This document shows, in pieces, positions 42,165 through 52,136 of a stretch of 61,481 bases of DNA. The stretch is from Gloeocapsa sp. PCC 73106. GTDB taxonomy: Bacteria > Cyanobacteriota > Cyanobacteriia > Cyanobacteriales > Gloeocapsaceae. The notes below the pieces were generated by a model. The model was not told the DNA's origin. It made no database searches and was given only the letters and a program-made list of their open reading frames with translations. The position numbers were made by a program, and so were the translations under genes. Each line of letters opens with the position of its first letter. The stretch's first letter is position 1. The stretch is taken from contig NZ_ALVY01000219.1 of the NCBI RefSeq assembly GCF_000332035.1, positions 1 to 61,481 of the forward strand, given 5' to 3'.

Positions 42165-42806
42165 TTAAGCACGAGACAGGCGATCGGCTCTTCGGGTGGT
42201 TTCTGGTAAGCGGTACTTGGTGGTACAACGCAGAACATATTCAATTGCAGTTTCCAGACTGATACGGTGTCCAATGGAAACATACAGGGGCTTAACTCCG
42301 CTTCTGGTACGCACTACGGCTCCAATGACCTCTTGTTGATCTATTAAAGGCTCCCAAGCTCCTTTATGTGGGGCTAAGGGTTCATAGGTACCTACTAGTA
42401 AAGATTTAGCTACTCCAATGGTGGGTAAATTGCTGAGAATACCCAAGTGACAAGCTAAGCCAAATCGACGCTGATGCGCTATTCCTTGGCCATCACAGAG
42501 AATTAAATCAGGGGTAGTCTGTAATCGGGCCAAAGCTCCCATAATTGGTGGTATTTCTCGAAAGGACAAAAAACCAGGAATATAGGGAAAACTTAAGGGA
42601 CATAAATAAGTCGCACTTTCTATTAATTCTAATTCAGGAAAGCTTAAAACCGCTACTGCTCCTTGAGCTATTTGTTTTCCTTGATTAATTCCTACGTCTA
42701 CACCTGCTACGTATTTTACAGTACCTAGTTGATCTTCTGTGACTATAGAGACGCGCAGTTGCTCTTGAATCTCTTTGGCTGCGGCTAAAGTAGGAGGAAT
42801 GATCAT
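42165..42806 (-). CDS. nfi: Endonuclease V
   Basis: Cleaves DNA at the second phosphodiester 3' of deoxyinosine in repair. The 213 residues have the catalytic Asp37 (YVAGVDVG), Glu84 (GFLSFREIPP) and Asp105 (LILCDGQGIAH); the last two keep the 21-residue spacing of E. coli Nfi. The wedge YIPGFLSFRE is intact. It overlaps yraN by 4 bp (ATGA). Confidence 0.95.
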   Translation of the reverse strand: MIIPPTLAAAKEIQEQLRVSIVTEDQLGTVKYVAGVDVGINQGKQIAQGAVAVLSFPELELIESATYLCPLSFPYIPGFLSFREIPPIMGALARLQTTPDLILCDGQGIAHQRRFGLACHLGILSNLPTIGVAKSLLVGTYEPLAPHKGAWEPLIDQQEVIGAVVRTRSGVKPLYVSIGHRISLETAIEYVLRCTTKYRLPETTRRADRLSRA

Positions 42807-43171
42807 TGGAATGCTGCTTCTAGATATTCTTGTAGAGTAAATTGATATCCCGGAGTGTAGGTAACTAAAGCAACGTCAAAGCGACAAGGATGATCAGCTA
42901 GCTCCGGATACTGACTCAAAAAAGTTGCGGCGGTTTTCCACAGCTTAGCTTGTTTGCTAGGTGTAATCGCTAACAGACCATTAAGATCCCAATTGTATTT
43001 ACGGCGGGTTTTAACCTCTATAAAAGCGATCTGATCGCCAAGTAGTTGAGAATAAGCGATCAGATCAATTTCGCCCCAAGGACAATACCAACGATGATGT
43101 AGGATTTTCCAGCCTTTGTTTTCTAGACATTGCGCTACGAATTTTTCTCCTAGTTCACCGATACTGTCCAT
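42803..43171 (-). CDS. yraN: UPF0102/YraN family nuclease-like protein
   Basis: A 122-residue protein with a Holliday-junction-resolvase-like fold: GELGEKFVAQCLENKGWKIL, then GEIDLIAYS with the Asp and FIEVKTRR with the Glu and Lys of a PD-(D/E)XK site. RFDVALVTY ends the core. Function is unproven. Its start follows the ndhB stop directly (no gap), and nfi overlaps its end. Confidence 0.93.
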   Translation of the reverse strand: MDSIGELGEKFVAQCLENKGWKILHHRWYCPWGEIDLIAYSQLLGDQIAFIEVKTRRKYNWDLNGLLAITPSKQAKLWKTAATFLSQYPELADHPCRFDVALVTYTPGYQFTLQEYLEAAFQ

Positions 43172-44731
43172 TTAACCCCCCAGTTGATTAGCTTTTGATT
43201 CTAAAGAAATTTCTTCCCTCAACAAAATACTAGACTCAAGAATGGAGCTACTGCTGACGGAATTGTTAGCTAGGGTAAATAAAGGGTTAGAAAGTATACC
43301 CGCTAAAGAAGTAATCACCAGGGATAAAACTAAACCGACTTGTAAAGGTCGCATTCCTGGTAAACTCCAACGAATTTCAGGATAATTTTCTACCACTTGG
43401 GACATTTCCTGAGGTTCTTTGACTACCATCATTTTCACTACGCGAATGTAGTAATATAAAGAAATTACGCTAGTCACTAATCCGACTAAAACCAAACCGT
43501 ATAAACCCGCTTGCCAACCCGCCCAAAAGATGTAAATCTTACCAAAGAATCCAGCTAGAGGGGGAATACCGCCTAAAGAAAGAAGACATATGCTTAAAAC
43601 GAGGGTTAATAGGGGATCTTTTTGGTAAAGACCTGAATAATCGCTAATTTGGTCAGATCCCGTTCTCAAAGAAAAGAGAATCACACCAGCAAAGGCGCCT
43701 AAATTCATAAATAAATAAATGATCAAATAGAACACCATACTGGAATAACCTGCGGTGGTTCCCGCGACTAAACCAATCATCACAAAGCCTGCTTGAGCGA
43801 TAGAAGAGTAGGCGAGCATCCGTTTCATACTGGTTTGAGCTAGGGCTACTACGTTCCCTAAAACCATACTGAGAATAGCTAAAACGGTGAAGATCAGATG
43901 CCATTCTACATCTAGAGGAGAGAAGACGCTCACTAACAGACGAATCGCTAAAGCAAAACCGGCGGCTTTAGAACCAACGGATAAGAAAGCAACTACGGGA
44001 GTGGGAGATCCTTCGTAGACGTCTGGTGTCCACTGATGGAAAGGAACCGCAGAAATTTTAAAAGCAATACCCGCAACCACAAAAACCAGAGCGATCGCCA
44101 ATCCTAGGGATTCTCCTCCACTAGTGAGTTGTGCGGTGATCTCGCTCAATTTAGTTTCTCCCCCCGATAAGCCGTAGAGTAGAGATAGACCATAAAGGAA
44201 GATAGCAGAACTAGAAGCACCAATCAACAGATATTTTAAAGCTGCTTCATTAGAACGAGGATCCCGCTTCATATAACCCGTCATCAGGTAAGACGAGATG
44301 CTGAGCATTTCTAGAGAGATAAAAATCATTACCAACTCTGAAGCTCCAGACAAAAACATACCCCCAAGGGTAGCGGTGAGCATGATACCGATAAACTCAG
44401 CTAAAGAGGTTCCGGTTTGTTCTACGTAGCGCACCGACATCAAAATAGTGACGGTTGTAGATATAGCAATAATGGCGCGGAAAATAATGCTTAAATTATC
44501 GCCGTTAAAACCACCCAAAAAAGAAATAGGATCCGGGTTATCCCAAGCGAGGATCAAAGCTGCTACCGAGATTAATAAGCCAGTGATTGCCACATAGGGA
44601 AGAATGCGGGAAAAACTGCGTCCGGTAATAAGGTCTCCTATCAATATGACCATTAGAGTGATAACGACCCAGATTTCTGGCCAGATCACGCCTACATTGA
44701 GTTGAGCGGCAATGTTACTAGAAAAATCCAT
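43172..44731 (-). CDS. ndhB: NAD(P)H-quinone oxidoreductase subunit 2
   Basis: A proton-pumping antiporter-like subunit of NDH-1 in the thylakoid membrane. The 519 residues have about 14 hydrophobic helices. The family core reads [31 protein letters not shown], with [29 protein letters not shown] and [14 protein letters not shown]. It heads a run ndhB, yraN, nfi. Confidence 0.96.
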   Translation of the reverse strand: MDFSSNIAAQLNVGVIWPEIWVVITLMVILIGDLITGRSFSRILPYVAITGLLISVAALILAWDNPDPISFLGGFNGDNLSIIFRAIIAISTTVTILMSVRYVEQTGTSLAEFIGIMLTATLGGMFLSGASELVMIFISLEMLSISSYLMTGYMKRDPRSNEAALKYLLIGASSSAIFLYGLSLLYGLSGGETKLSEITAQLTSGGESLGLAIALVFVVAGIAFKISAVPFHQWTPDVYEGSPTPVVAFLSVGSKAAGFALAIRLLVSVFSPLDVEWHLIFTVLAILSMVLGNVVALAQTSMKRMLAYSSIAQAGFVMIGLVAGTTAGYSSMVFYLIIYLFMNLGAFAGVILFSLRTGSDQISDYSGLYQKDPLLTLVLSICLLSLGGIPPLAGFFGKIYIFWAGWQAGLYGLVLVGLVTSVISLYYYIRVVKMMVVKEPQEMSQVVENYPEIRWSLPGMRPLQVGLVLSLVITSLAGILSNPLFTLANNSVSSSSILESSILLREEISLESKANQLGG

Positions 44732-44775
44732 AGTTTTTGAGAGTTTAAGCTTTTCTTGATAGTTTACTTATTTTG

Positions 44776-45612
44776 TCATATAGGGGGAAACTCTAGGGCG
44801 ATCGCTCCTAAATTTCCAGTCCGAAAATCGTTGAGTACAGCCATAGTTGCTCTTTCTTTTGACCCTTGATAACGCTTTATAGCTAATTCTTCTAGATACG
44901 CTTCCCCCGTCATCCCTGTCACATCTAGATTATATCTGGTCTTTAACGCTGCTGCTTCTGGTAATTCTAACAATAGATCGATAAAAGCTGAGGCTATAAG
45001 CTGACTATCGTAAGCCGCTTCTCCAATATCTTCGCAAATCGCTAATTTAATTGCATTTTCTTGATTTTCTAACTTCACAGGAATTACTCCTGGTGCATCT
45101 AATAACTCAATATCTTCGGAAATGCGTACCCAGCGTAGCTGCCGTGTTACACCTGGGCGCCGCGCACTAGGGACGATTTTCTTACCTAATAAACGATTAA
45201 TTAAAGCTGATTTACCGACGTTGGGAAACCCAATTACTACCGCTCTCACTGGACGGGGTAACAAACCGCGATCGCGTCTTTTTTCGTTTACTGTTACTCC
45301 CACCAATTGAGCTGCTTTAGTCACTGCTTTGATTCCTATACCCTCATGAGCGTCAGTAAAATACGGTTCTTCTCCCTGGTGACGGAACCAATTTAACCAC
45401 TGTTGCCGCATCTGTTGACTAATCATATCCAAGCGATTGATGATCAGTAATCTAGGTTTAGTCCCAATCCAAGCGCGCAATTGAGGATGGTGCGAAGCTA
45501 GGGGAATTCTCGCATCCCTTACTTCTAAAACCAAATCCACACGCTTGAGTTGTTCTTTTAGTGCCCTCTCAGCCTTGGCTATATGTCCGGGGTACCATTG
45601 AATTACTGGCAT
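44776..45612 (-). CDS. ylqF: Ribosome biogenesis GTPase YlqF/RbgA
   Basis: A circularly permuted GTPase for 50S assembly. The motif order is G4 first (NRLD, residues 59-62), then G1 (GFPNVGKS, 128-135), a G2 region (RRPGVTR) and G3 (DAPG, 172-175). The C-terminal ANTAR-like tail with DFRTGNLGAIALE is present. The 278 residues are of usual length. It lies 44 bp upstream of ndhB's start on the same strand. Confidence 0.95.
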   Translation of the reverse strand: MPVIQWYPGHIAKAERALKEQLKRVDLVLEVRDARIPLASHHPQLRAWIGTKPRLLIINRLDMISQQMRQQWLNWFRHQGEEPYFTDAHEGIGIKAVTKAAQLVGVTVNEKRRDRGLLPRPVRAVVIGFPNVGKSALINRLLGKKIVPSARRPGVTRQLRWVRISEDIELLDAPGVIPVKLENQENAIKLAICEDIGEAAYDSQLIASAFIDLLLELPEAAALKTRYNLDVTGMTGEAYLEELAIKRYQGSKERATMAVLNDFRTGNLGAIALEFPPI

Positions 45613-45711
45613 CGTTTTTCACTAGTTTTCTTCTTTAAAATTATAGGTTATTTTTAGATTTATTGATAATTTTTGTGTTTTACTAGATTTAGTTATATTT
45701 TGGGAGAGTTG

Positions 45712-48339
45712 ATGACAATGGCGGTCTCTAAATATCTAAAATACTTATTAATACTTGTATCTGTTCCTATTTTGCTGCTTTTTAGTAGTAACTTCTCTAG
45801 TTATCAATCTCAAAATATTAGTGGAGCTATTGATCAAGAAATACAGAAAATTGCTCAAATTTGGTCAACAGCTAGCAACCAACAAAAAGCTCAATTAGGG
45901 TTAGCTGATTTATTGCTCTACAGCGCTAAAGAACGTTTGTCGAATCAACCTGGTTTAGCTCAGCAACTCTATCAAAATGCTATCTCAATTAGCACCTCCT
46001 CAACTAACTTGGGTAATCCTGCTTATTATAATTTTAAAGCTCTCAATCAAGATCAGCAAGAAGTACAATTCTATGCAATTGGTACTGGGAATATAGCCTA
46101 TTTATTAATAGGGGAAAATGTCAGTAATTCTGTTCCCCAAACCCTAAGTTTAGATAGTATTCACTATCCCAGTCAACACCACTATTTTATTAAACCCGCT
46201 TTTACTCCTCGTCCTCTTTGGAAAGCATCTTTTACTAGAGCAGATAGGGCTGAATTTAAAGAAACTCTAGTTAATAGTATTCAAGCTAAATTAACCGTTG
46301 CTCCTGAATTGATTCCAGGACCTAATTATCGAGCTTTGCATTTAAAATGGAGCGATGTAACTGTTCCAGAAACCACCGAATTAGTTAACGTAGAAGCCGA
46401 ATTAAGACTATATCCAGATAGCGAAAAATCAGATTGGTATATCAACGTCGATCCCAAAACGAATCAAACAGAAGCCAAAAAAGTTCTTTATCAAGTTGAG
46501 TTTCCCATTATTCCTAATCTGAGTAAACAGACTGGTAATAATAATCCTGATTATCTTGTTTTTCCCTTTCACTCGGGAGAATTATTGATTAACCCTAGTC
46601 AAGCTTTGACAAAACCCAGAAAAGAGTTATATCCAGGACAGACTCGCTGGCAGGCCCTAGTATATTACCAAAGTAATCATGGTTTGAATTTTATGGTTAC
46701 CGACCCAGATGGTCACGCTAAAACAGCGCTAGCACAAAGTGGAGGGGATGGTACGATCCAACTGTCTTGGATACATCATCCAGCGAGAGCAGGTTATCCT
46801 AAAAGTCGATTGAGAATGATGGGAAATAATCCCACTGTCAACTATTCTTGTCGTCTGGTAACTTACACAGGAGATTGGTACGAAGGAGCTCAAGTTTATC
46901 GCAACTGGATGTTAGAACAAGACTTTTTGGGTACGGGTAAACCGAAAAGACTCGCTATCAATCCCGAAGCGGCTGAATGGGCTAAAAACATGATATTGTC
47001 CTACCGCACCTTTTCCTCTTTTGGGCTCGAAAATATACCCGATTTATTGGGGGATGATAGTAACCAAGTACGACAGGTTTATGACTTTCATCAAAAAAAC
47101 TTAGCGGCTTATTCAGGACAAATAAGTATATATGCTTGGCGCGATCTACCTAAAGGAAAACCGACGTTTTTCGATCGCCCTGAAGTAGCCCCAGGAGATG
47201 ATAATTATATAGGACCGAATTTTGGTAAAGCGATCGCCAAACTCAGAGAAAACAATCTAAGAGGTAATCCCTACATTGAAGCACCTTTATGGGATGTAAA
47301 TGGTACAACTTATGGACCAGAAAAAGGTTCCAAAATAGCCATGCGTTACTACGATCAAAGACCAATCAAAGTCAAATTTGGCAAAGGTAAACAAGAAACT
47401 ACCTTAACCTGGGTCGACGTGGGTACGGAACCGTGGATTAAAAAACAGGAAGGAATCGTCAAGAGCTTACTCAACGACGCTCAATCGGAAGTAGAAAAAA
47501 TCGATGGCGTTTATTTCGACTTTGCTTTAATCACGAATCAACTCAACCACCATAACCCTCAAACCGTAGGAGGTAATCACGCAAGTATGGGGTGGAAAAA
47601 TCTATTTCAGAGAGTTACCAGCACAGCTCGCACCGACAACCCTCGCTATACTCTTTTTACCGAAGGTATGGCGGACTGTTACCTTAATCTCAATCACTTT
47701 TACCTTCACTTTCAAAAAGAAATACCCTTTGATATCGCTCTGTGGGGAGACTATAACAAAACCTACGGTACTAAGTCCTCTTGGGCTACTCTAGACGCAG
47801 ATCCCATTAACGACTGGGAACAAGCTGTCCCCATGGCCCGCACCCTCGCTTGGGGTCAACCTATTGGTCGCATCGACAGTGCGATGATCCAAGGAGGTGA
47901 GACGGTGCAAAACTTTTTAGTTCAATTAGCTCATTATCGTCAAGCCAATTTAGACTATCTAAGTACCGGGAGAATGCTCAAACCAGTCACTATCAATTCG
48001 TTGCAGTGGTTAACCCCTCCTAATCCCCAGGTTCCCCCCAATCAACTCCCCGACGTTATGATTCCTAACGCTGTTTTTGCTCATCCCAATCCCGCAGATA
48101 AAAGCGTGTTGTTTATTTTAATCAATGGGACAACACAAAATTCTGCAGCCACTGTCAACTTTACGATTGATCCAAAGCAGTATAATCTTGCTAATAATTA
48201 TCAACTATATCGTCGTAGTGTTAGCGGTAACCCTGCGATCGCCAGCGATACCCCAGTAGGGAACTTTAGTCAAGGAAGTCTAACTCAATCCCTTCAACTT
48301 CAGCCACTGGAAATAGTTACCTACGTCGCTAAACCCTAA
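45712..48339 (+). CDS. Large exported protein, putative glycoside-hydrolase-like TIM barrel
   Basis: 875 residues from MTMAVSKYLKYLLIL, with a signal or anchor segment at about residues 7-25. The ATG at 45673 would add a 13-residue lead before it. An N-terminal helical and beta-sandwich part is followed, from about residue 400, by a region like a (beta/alpha)8 barrel: KNMILSYRTFSSFG, DGVYFDFALI with an Asp pair, and LFTEGMADCY with a Glu in an acid/base position. The end (SVLFILINGTTQNSAATVNFTID) looks like a beta-sandwich. I recall DUF6259-like proteins with this layout but cannot confirm membership. It is a single gene, and its substrate is unknown. Confidence 0.55.
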   Translation: MTMAVSKYLKYLLILVSVPILLLFSSNFSSYQSQNISGAIDQEIQKIAQIWSTASNQQKAQLGLADLLLYSAKERLSNQPGLAQQLYQNAISISTSSTNLGNPAYYNFKALNQDQQEVQFYAIGTGNIAYLLIGENVSNSVPQTLSLDSIHYPSQHHYFIKPAFTPRPLWKASFTRADRAEFKETLVNSIQAKLTVAPELIPGPNYRALHLKWSDVTVPETTELVNVEAELRLYPDSEKSDWYINVDPKTNQTEAKKVLYQVEFPIIPNLSKQTGNNNPDYLVFPFHSGELLINPSQALTKPRKELYPGQTRWQALVYYQSNHGLNFMVTDPDGHAKTALAQSGGDGTIQLSWIHHPARAGYPKSRLRMMGNNPTVNYSCRLVTYTGDWYEGAQVYRNWMLEQDFLGTGKPKRLAINPEAAEWAKNMILSYRTFSSFGLENIPDLLGDDSNQVRQVYDFHQKNLAAYSGQISIYAWRDLPKGKPTFFDRPEVAPGDDNYIGPNFGKAIAKLRENNLRGNPYIEAPLWDVNGTTYGPEKGSKIAMRYYDQRPIKVKFGKGKQETTLTWVDVGTEPWIKKQEGIVKSLLNDAQSEVEKIDGVYFDFALITNQLNHHNPQTVGGNHASMGWKNLFQRVTSTARTDNPRYTLFTEGMADCYLNLNHFYLHFQKEIPFDIALWGDYNKTYGTKSSWATLDADPINDWEQAVPMARTLAWGQPIGRIDSAMIQGGETVQNFLVQLAHYRQANLDYLSTGRMLKPVTINSLQWLTPPNPQVPPNQLPDVMIPNAVFAHPNPADKSVLFILINGTTQNSAATVNFTIDPKQYNLANNYQLYRRSVSGNPAIASDTPVGNFSQGSLTQSLQLQPLEIVTYVAKP

Positions 48340-48366
48340 TTTAGATCTTGTATCTCTCGGTTTGAA

Positions 48367-48390
48367 GGGTAAAGGGGAAAGGGGAAAGGG
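48367..48390 (+). repeat. G-rich tract with G-quadruplex pattern
   Basis: Four G-tracts (GGG, GGGG, GGGG, GGG) separated by 3-4 bases, the same (GGGTAAA/GGGGAAA) type as in the inverted repeat at 25806. It belongs to the 430-bp spacer (48340-48769), which otherwise holds a candidate promoter and a dispersed repeat but no gene. Confidence 0.65.
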
Positions 48391-48479
48391 TAAAAATTCC
48401 CCTTGTCTACCTTGTCTCTCCCCCGGGGGGAAAGGTTTAACCTATTACCTGACGGGAACTAATGATCTTAACTTGTGGG

Positions 48480-48506
48480 TTGACTTTTATTGGAAAATAT
48501 TATAAA
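48480..48506 (+). promoter_or_regulatory. Candidate promoter of the NRPS operon
   Basis: TTGACT (48480-48485) and TATAAA (48501-48506) with a 15-bp spacer, shorter than ideal. If used, it gives a leader of about 260 nt. A TATAAA at 48747-48752 in the dispersed repeat is an alternative -10, but would leave almost no leader. Confidence 0.3.
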
Positions 48507-48644
48507 TTATCAAAGTGCTTGTTGGAATAATTGACAATAATTTTTGCTCAAGCATCGCAGTTTCTGATGATTCCAGATGCAAAGGCGATCCTATTGCCTA
48601 AACTGTCGTTTCCTTTTTCTTTAAGTCATATACCAGTACCTATT

Positions 48645-48752
48645 AAGGTTGGAACAATTTAAACCCCATCTCTAGGTTCATTGGTGATAGGTTTTAGGTT
48701 TTACATTAAACCTTTCCCTTTTACCCCTTCCCCCTGCGCTCCGCGCTATAAA
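48645..48752 (+). repeat. Composite dispersed repeat, copy 4
   Basis: AAGGTTGGAACAATTTAAAC, then CCCATCTCTAGGTTC, which is also found in copy 1 at about 131-145. A pyrimidine tract follows, ending CTGCGCTCCGCGCTATAAA. It ends 18 bp before the NRPS start codon. Confidence 0.6.
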
Positions 48753-48769
48753 AGCCTTGTCAGAATCTC

Positions 48770-51700
48770 ATGAAAACAATCGATAAATTTTTATATTATC
48801 TGTATCGCCTCAATGTCAAACTATCGTTAAGAGACGAACAATTGTGCTACAGTGCGCCAGAAGATGTTATAACTCCAGCTTTGAGTGAGGAAATACAAGA
48901 GCGCGAAACCGAAATCATCAGCTTTCTGCAACAAACTCAACTCGCTTTTAAAAGATCTTACCAACCCATACAGCAAGCTTCACGGTCAGATCATTTACCC
49001 CTTTCTTTTGCGCAAACTCGACTCTGGTTTTTAGAACAACTACCATCAAGTCGCTCTATTTATAATGTTCCCAGTGCTTATCGAGTACAAGGATTAATAG
49101 ATTTCAACGTACTCAAACAGTCTTTTGCTGAGATTATACGCCGTCACGAAATCTTACGTACTAATTTTACAGTTGTAGATGGTCAACCCATTCAAGTAAT
49201 TAAAGAAACCTTTTTTTTAGAATTACCAATTATTAATCTAGAGCAAGAAGCACAAATAGAAAGTTTAGCCCAACAAGAAGCGCAAAAACCCTTTGATTTA
49301 GCTGAAGATTCTCTGATTAGGGTGACAATTCTGCAACTTAACCCCGAAGAGCACATAATTTTATTGACTCTACATCATATTATTTCTGATGCTTGGTCGA
49401 TGGAAATCTTAATCAAAGAATTGACGACCTTATATAAAGCATTTTTGTCAGGAGATGCTTCACCTTTACCCGATTTACCGATTCAATACGCTGATTTTGC
49501 TGTTTGGCAACGTCAATGGTTACAAGGTGAAAGATTAAATACTCAACTAGCTTACTGGAAAAAACAATTAGGTGGGATGTTACCCATTCTTCAACTTCCC
49601 ACAGATTATCCTCGCGCTCCCATTCAGGAATTTCGAGGCGAAAATCAGACATTTGGTTTAGCAGAAGATTTAACAGAGAATCTAAAAAGACTGAGTCAGC
49701 AAGAAAACAAGACCCTGTTTACGATTTTACTGACCGCTTTTAAAGTTTTACTCTATCGCTATACAGGACAGGAAGATATTATTGTCGGTTTTCCCATCGC
49801 TAACCGTAATCGCAAGGAAACAGAAGGATTAATTGGTTTTTTTGTCAATACCCTCGTTTTACGGAGTTATCTTTCAGGAAACCAGACTTTTAGAAGCTTA
49901 TTACTCCAGGTACAAGAGACCGTTTTAGCAGCTTATGATCATCAAGATGTTCCCTTTGAAAAGCTAGTTGAGGAACTAAATCCTGAACGAGATCTAAGTT
50001 ATAGTCCCTTGTTTCAGGTAAAATTCAGACTAGAGAATGCAGCATCAGAAGAGATAGAATTACCCAATTTAACCATTAGTCCCCTTAAACAAGCTAACGT
50101 AACGACTAAATTAGATCTGAGCTTAGATTTATATAATACTCCTGGGGGAATTGTTGGCGCATTTGAATACAACAAAGACCTATTTACCTCAGATAGAATC
50201 GCGCGCATGGTGCAACATTTTTGCCAACTATTAGCAAGTATTGTTGACAATCCAGACCAACTTATATCTGAGTTATTTTTGTTAACCGCAAGTGAAAAAC
50301 AGCAAATTTTAAAAGAGTGGAATCAAACACAGATACCCTATAGTCAAGACTTATGTTTTCATCAGTTATTTGAAAGACAAGTGGAGAAAACCCCTGAAAA
50401 TATAGCCCTCGTCTTTGAAGAACAACAACTCACCTATGCAGAATTAAACCGTCGCAGTAATCAACTAGCTCACTATTTGCAAAAATCAGGAGTTAAACCA
50501 GAAATAAAAGTCGGTATTTATTTAGAAAGATCTGTAGAGATGATCATCGCTTTCTTAGGAATTATGAAAGCAGGAGGTGCTTATGTACCCATTGATCCAG
50601 TTTATAAGAGCGATCGCATTGCTTATATATTAGCTGACGCTCAAACCCCTATTTTATTGACAGCTAAAAATTTACTAACAGAAATACCCGATTACCAAGG
50701 TCAAAGGATTTGTTTAGATCAAGACTGGTCAAAAATAGCCACTGAAAGCGAAGAAAACCCAATTACTCAAGTTACGACCCAAAACCTAGCTTATCTTATT
50801 TATACCTCAGGTTCCACCGGCATACCCAAAGGCGTTCTGATTTCCCATGAAGGTTTAGTCAATCTCACCGAAGATAAAATCCGAGTTTGCGATGTTCATC
50901 CTGATAGCTGTGTACTGCAGTTTTTCTCCTTTAGTTTTGACGCATCCATCCCAGAAATTATCATGACCCTCGGTAGCGGTGCTAGACTTTGTTTAGCTAA
51001 ATTGGAGTCCATCTTACCCGGTTTTCCCCTCCTGAAATTGTTACGAGAGCAAAATGTGACTCATATCACTATTACACCCTCAGCTTTAGCGATTTTACCA
51101 GTAGAAGAATTACCCAATCTAAAAATGGTCTTAGTTGGAGGAGAAGCACCCTCAACCGAACTAATTAATAATTGGTCACCAGGAAGACGCTTTATCAATG
51201 CTTATGGACCAACTGAAGTAACAGTGAATGCGAGTATGGTTCAATGTGGCAATGAGCACCCAACTTTACCCACCCTTCGACCCAGTACTAATAAACAACT
51301 CTACATCCTCGATCGCTATTTACAACCCGTTCCCGTGGGAGTTCTGGGGGAACTATATATAGCAGGGGTAGGACTAGCCAGAGGATACCATAACCTGCAG
51401 GCAAAAACAGCCTCAGCATTTATACCCAATCCCTTTGGAGTAAGTTCACAGAGGATGTATAAAACAGGGGATTTAGCCTATTATTTACCCGATGGTAGGA
51501 TTAAACTCCAAGGACGCATCGATAATCAAGTTAAAATTCGTGGTTTTAGGATTGAACTAGGTGACATCGAAACTTTACTAAATCAACATTCCCACGTTCA
51601 AGCAAGCGTTGTTACCGTTCGTGAAGAGTCTCGTCTAGTGGCTTATTTTGTGCTAGATTCTGGAGCGACAATCGGAGCTAATGAATTGCGCGCTTATCTT

Positions 51701-52132
51701 AGAGATAAGTTACCGGGATATATGATTCCTAGTGCTTTCATTAAATTGGAAACCTTTCCTTTAACCGCTAACGGAAAAATCGATTTACAGGCTTTACCAG
51801 AAACCGATACGGTATCTCTATCAGAAGATGAGTATATTGCACCTAGAACATCAACAGAAGAGAGTCTAGCTCGGATTTTTGCTCAAGTGCTAGGAGTAGA
51901 AAACATTAGCATTCACGCTGACTTTTTTGATTTAGGGGGACATTCTCTATTAGCAACGCAATTAATCGCCCAGTTATTACAGGAATTCCAGTTAGAAATG
52001 AGTGTGATTGATCTGTTTGAAGCCCCAAATGTGGCTGAACTAGCCCAAAGAATTGAAAAAATACAGATTTTAGGAAATATTCAGAGTAAAACTACTGATG
52101 ATGAGCAGGAACGTGAAGAAATAGAATTTTAA
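48770..52132 (+). CDS. Single-module NRPS: TubC docking, condensation, adenylation, carrier protein
   Basis: A 1120-residue synthetase. A TubC-type docking domain (about 1-55) is followed by a condensation domain with intact HHIISDAWS (202-210). The adenylation domain runs from about 515 to 1000, with TSGSTG at 679-684 and FDAS at 723-726. The carrier domain has LGGHS with the phosphopantetheine Ser1059. The tail is acidic (DDEQEREEIEF), suited to docking with the TubC domain of the next protein. My hand reading of the specificity pocket is D-A-P-T-L-G-A-V-N, which I cannot assign. A condensation domain with no upstream module in the operon implies a partner elsewhere. The next gene starts after 4 bp. 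Confidence 0.95.
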   Translation: MKTIDKFLYYLYRLNVKLSLRDEQLCYSAPEDVITPALSEEIQERETEIISFLQQTQLAFKRSYQPIQQASRSDHLPLSFAQTRLWFLEQLPSSRSIYNVPSAYRVQGLIDFNVLKQSFAEIIRRHEILRTNFTVVDGQPIQVIKETFFLELPIINLEQEAQIESLAQQEAQKPFDLAEDSLIRVTILQLNPEEHIILLTLHHIISDAWSMEILIKELTTLYKAFLSGDASPLPDLPIQYADFAVWQRQWLQGERLNTQLAYWKKQLGGMLPILQLPTDYPRAPIQEFRGENQTFGLAEDLTENLKRLSQQENKTLFTILLTAFKVLLYRYTGQEDIIVGFPIANRNRKETEGLIGFFVNTLVLRSYLSGNQTFRSLLLQVQETVLAAYDHQDVPFEKLVEELNPERDLSYSPLFQVKFRLENAASEEIELPNLTISPLKQANVTTKLDLSLDLYNTPGGIVGAFEYNKDLFTSDRIARMVQHFCQLLASIVDNPDQLISELFLLTASEKQQILKEWNQTQIPYSQDLCFHQLFERQVEKTPENIALVFEEQQLTYAELNRRSNQLAHYLQKSGVKPEIKVGIYLERSVEMIIAFLGIMKAGGAYVPIDPVYKSDRIAYILADAQTPILLTAKNLLTEIPDYQGQRICLDQDWSKIATESEENPITQVTTQNLAYLIYTSGSTGIPKGVLISHEGLVNLTEDKIRVCDVHPDSCVLQFFSFSFDASIPEIIMTLGSGARLCLAKLESILPGFPLLKLLREQNVTHITITPSALAILPVEELPNLKMVLVGGEAPSTELINNWSPGRRFINAYGPTEVTVNASMVQCGNEHPTLPTLRPSTNKQLYILDRYLQPVPVGVLGELYIAGVGLARGYHNLQAKTASAFIPNPFGVSSQRMYKTGDLAYYLPDGRIKLQGRIDNQVKIRGFRIELGDIETLLNQHSHVQASVVTVREESRLVAYFVLDSGATIGANELRAYLRDKLPGYMIPSAFIKLETFPLTANGKIDLQALPETDTVSLSEDEYIAPRTSTEESLARIFAQVLGVENISIHADFFDLGGHSLLATQLIAQLLQEFQLEMSVIDLFEAPNVAELAQRIEKIQILGNIQSKTTDDEQEREEIEF

Positions 52133-52136
52133 GCTT

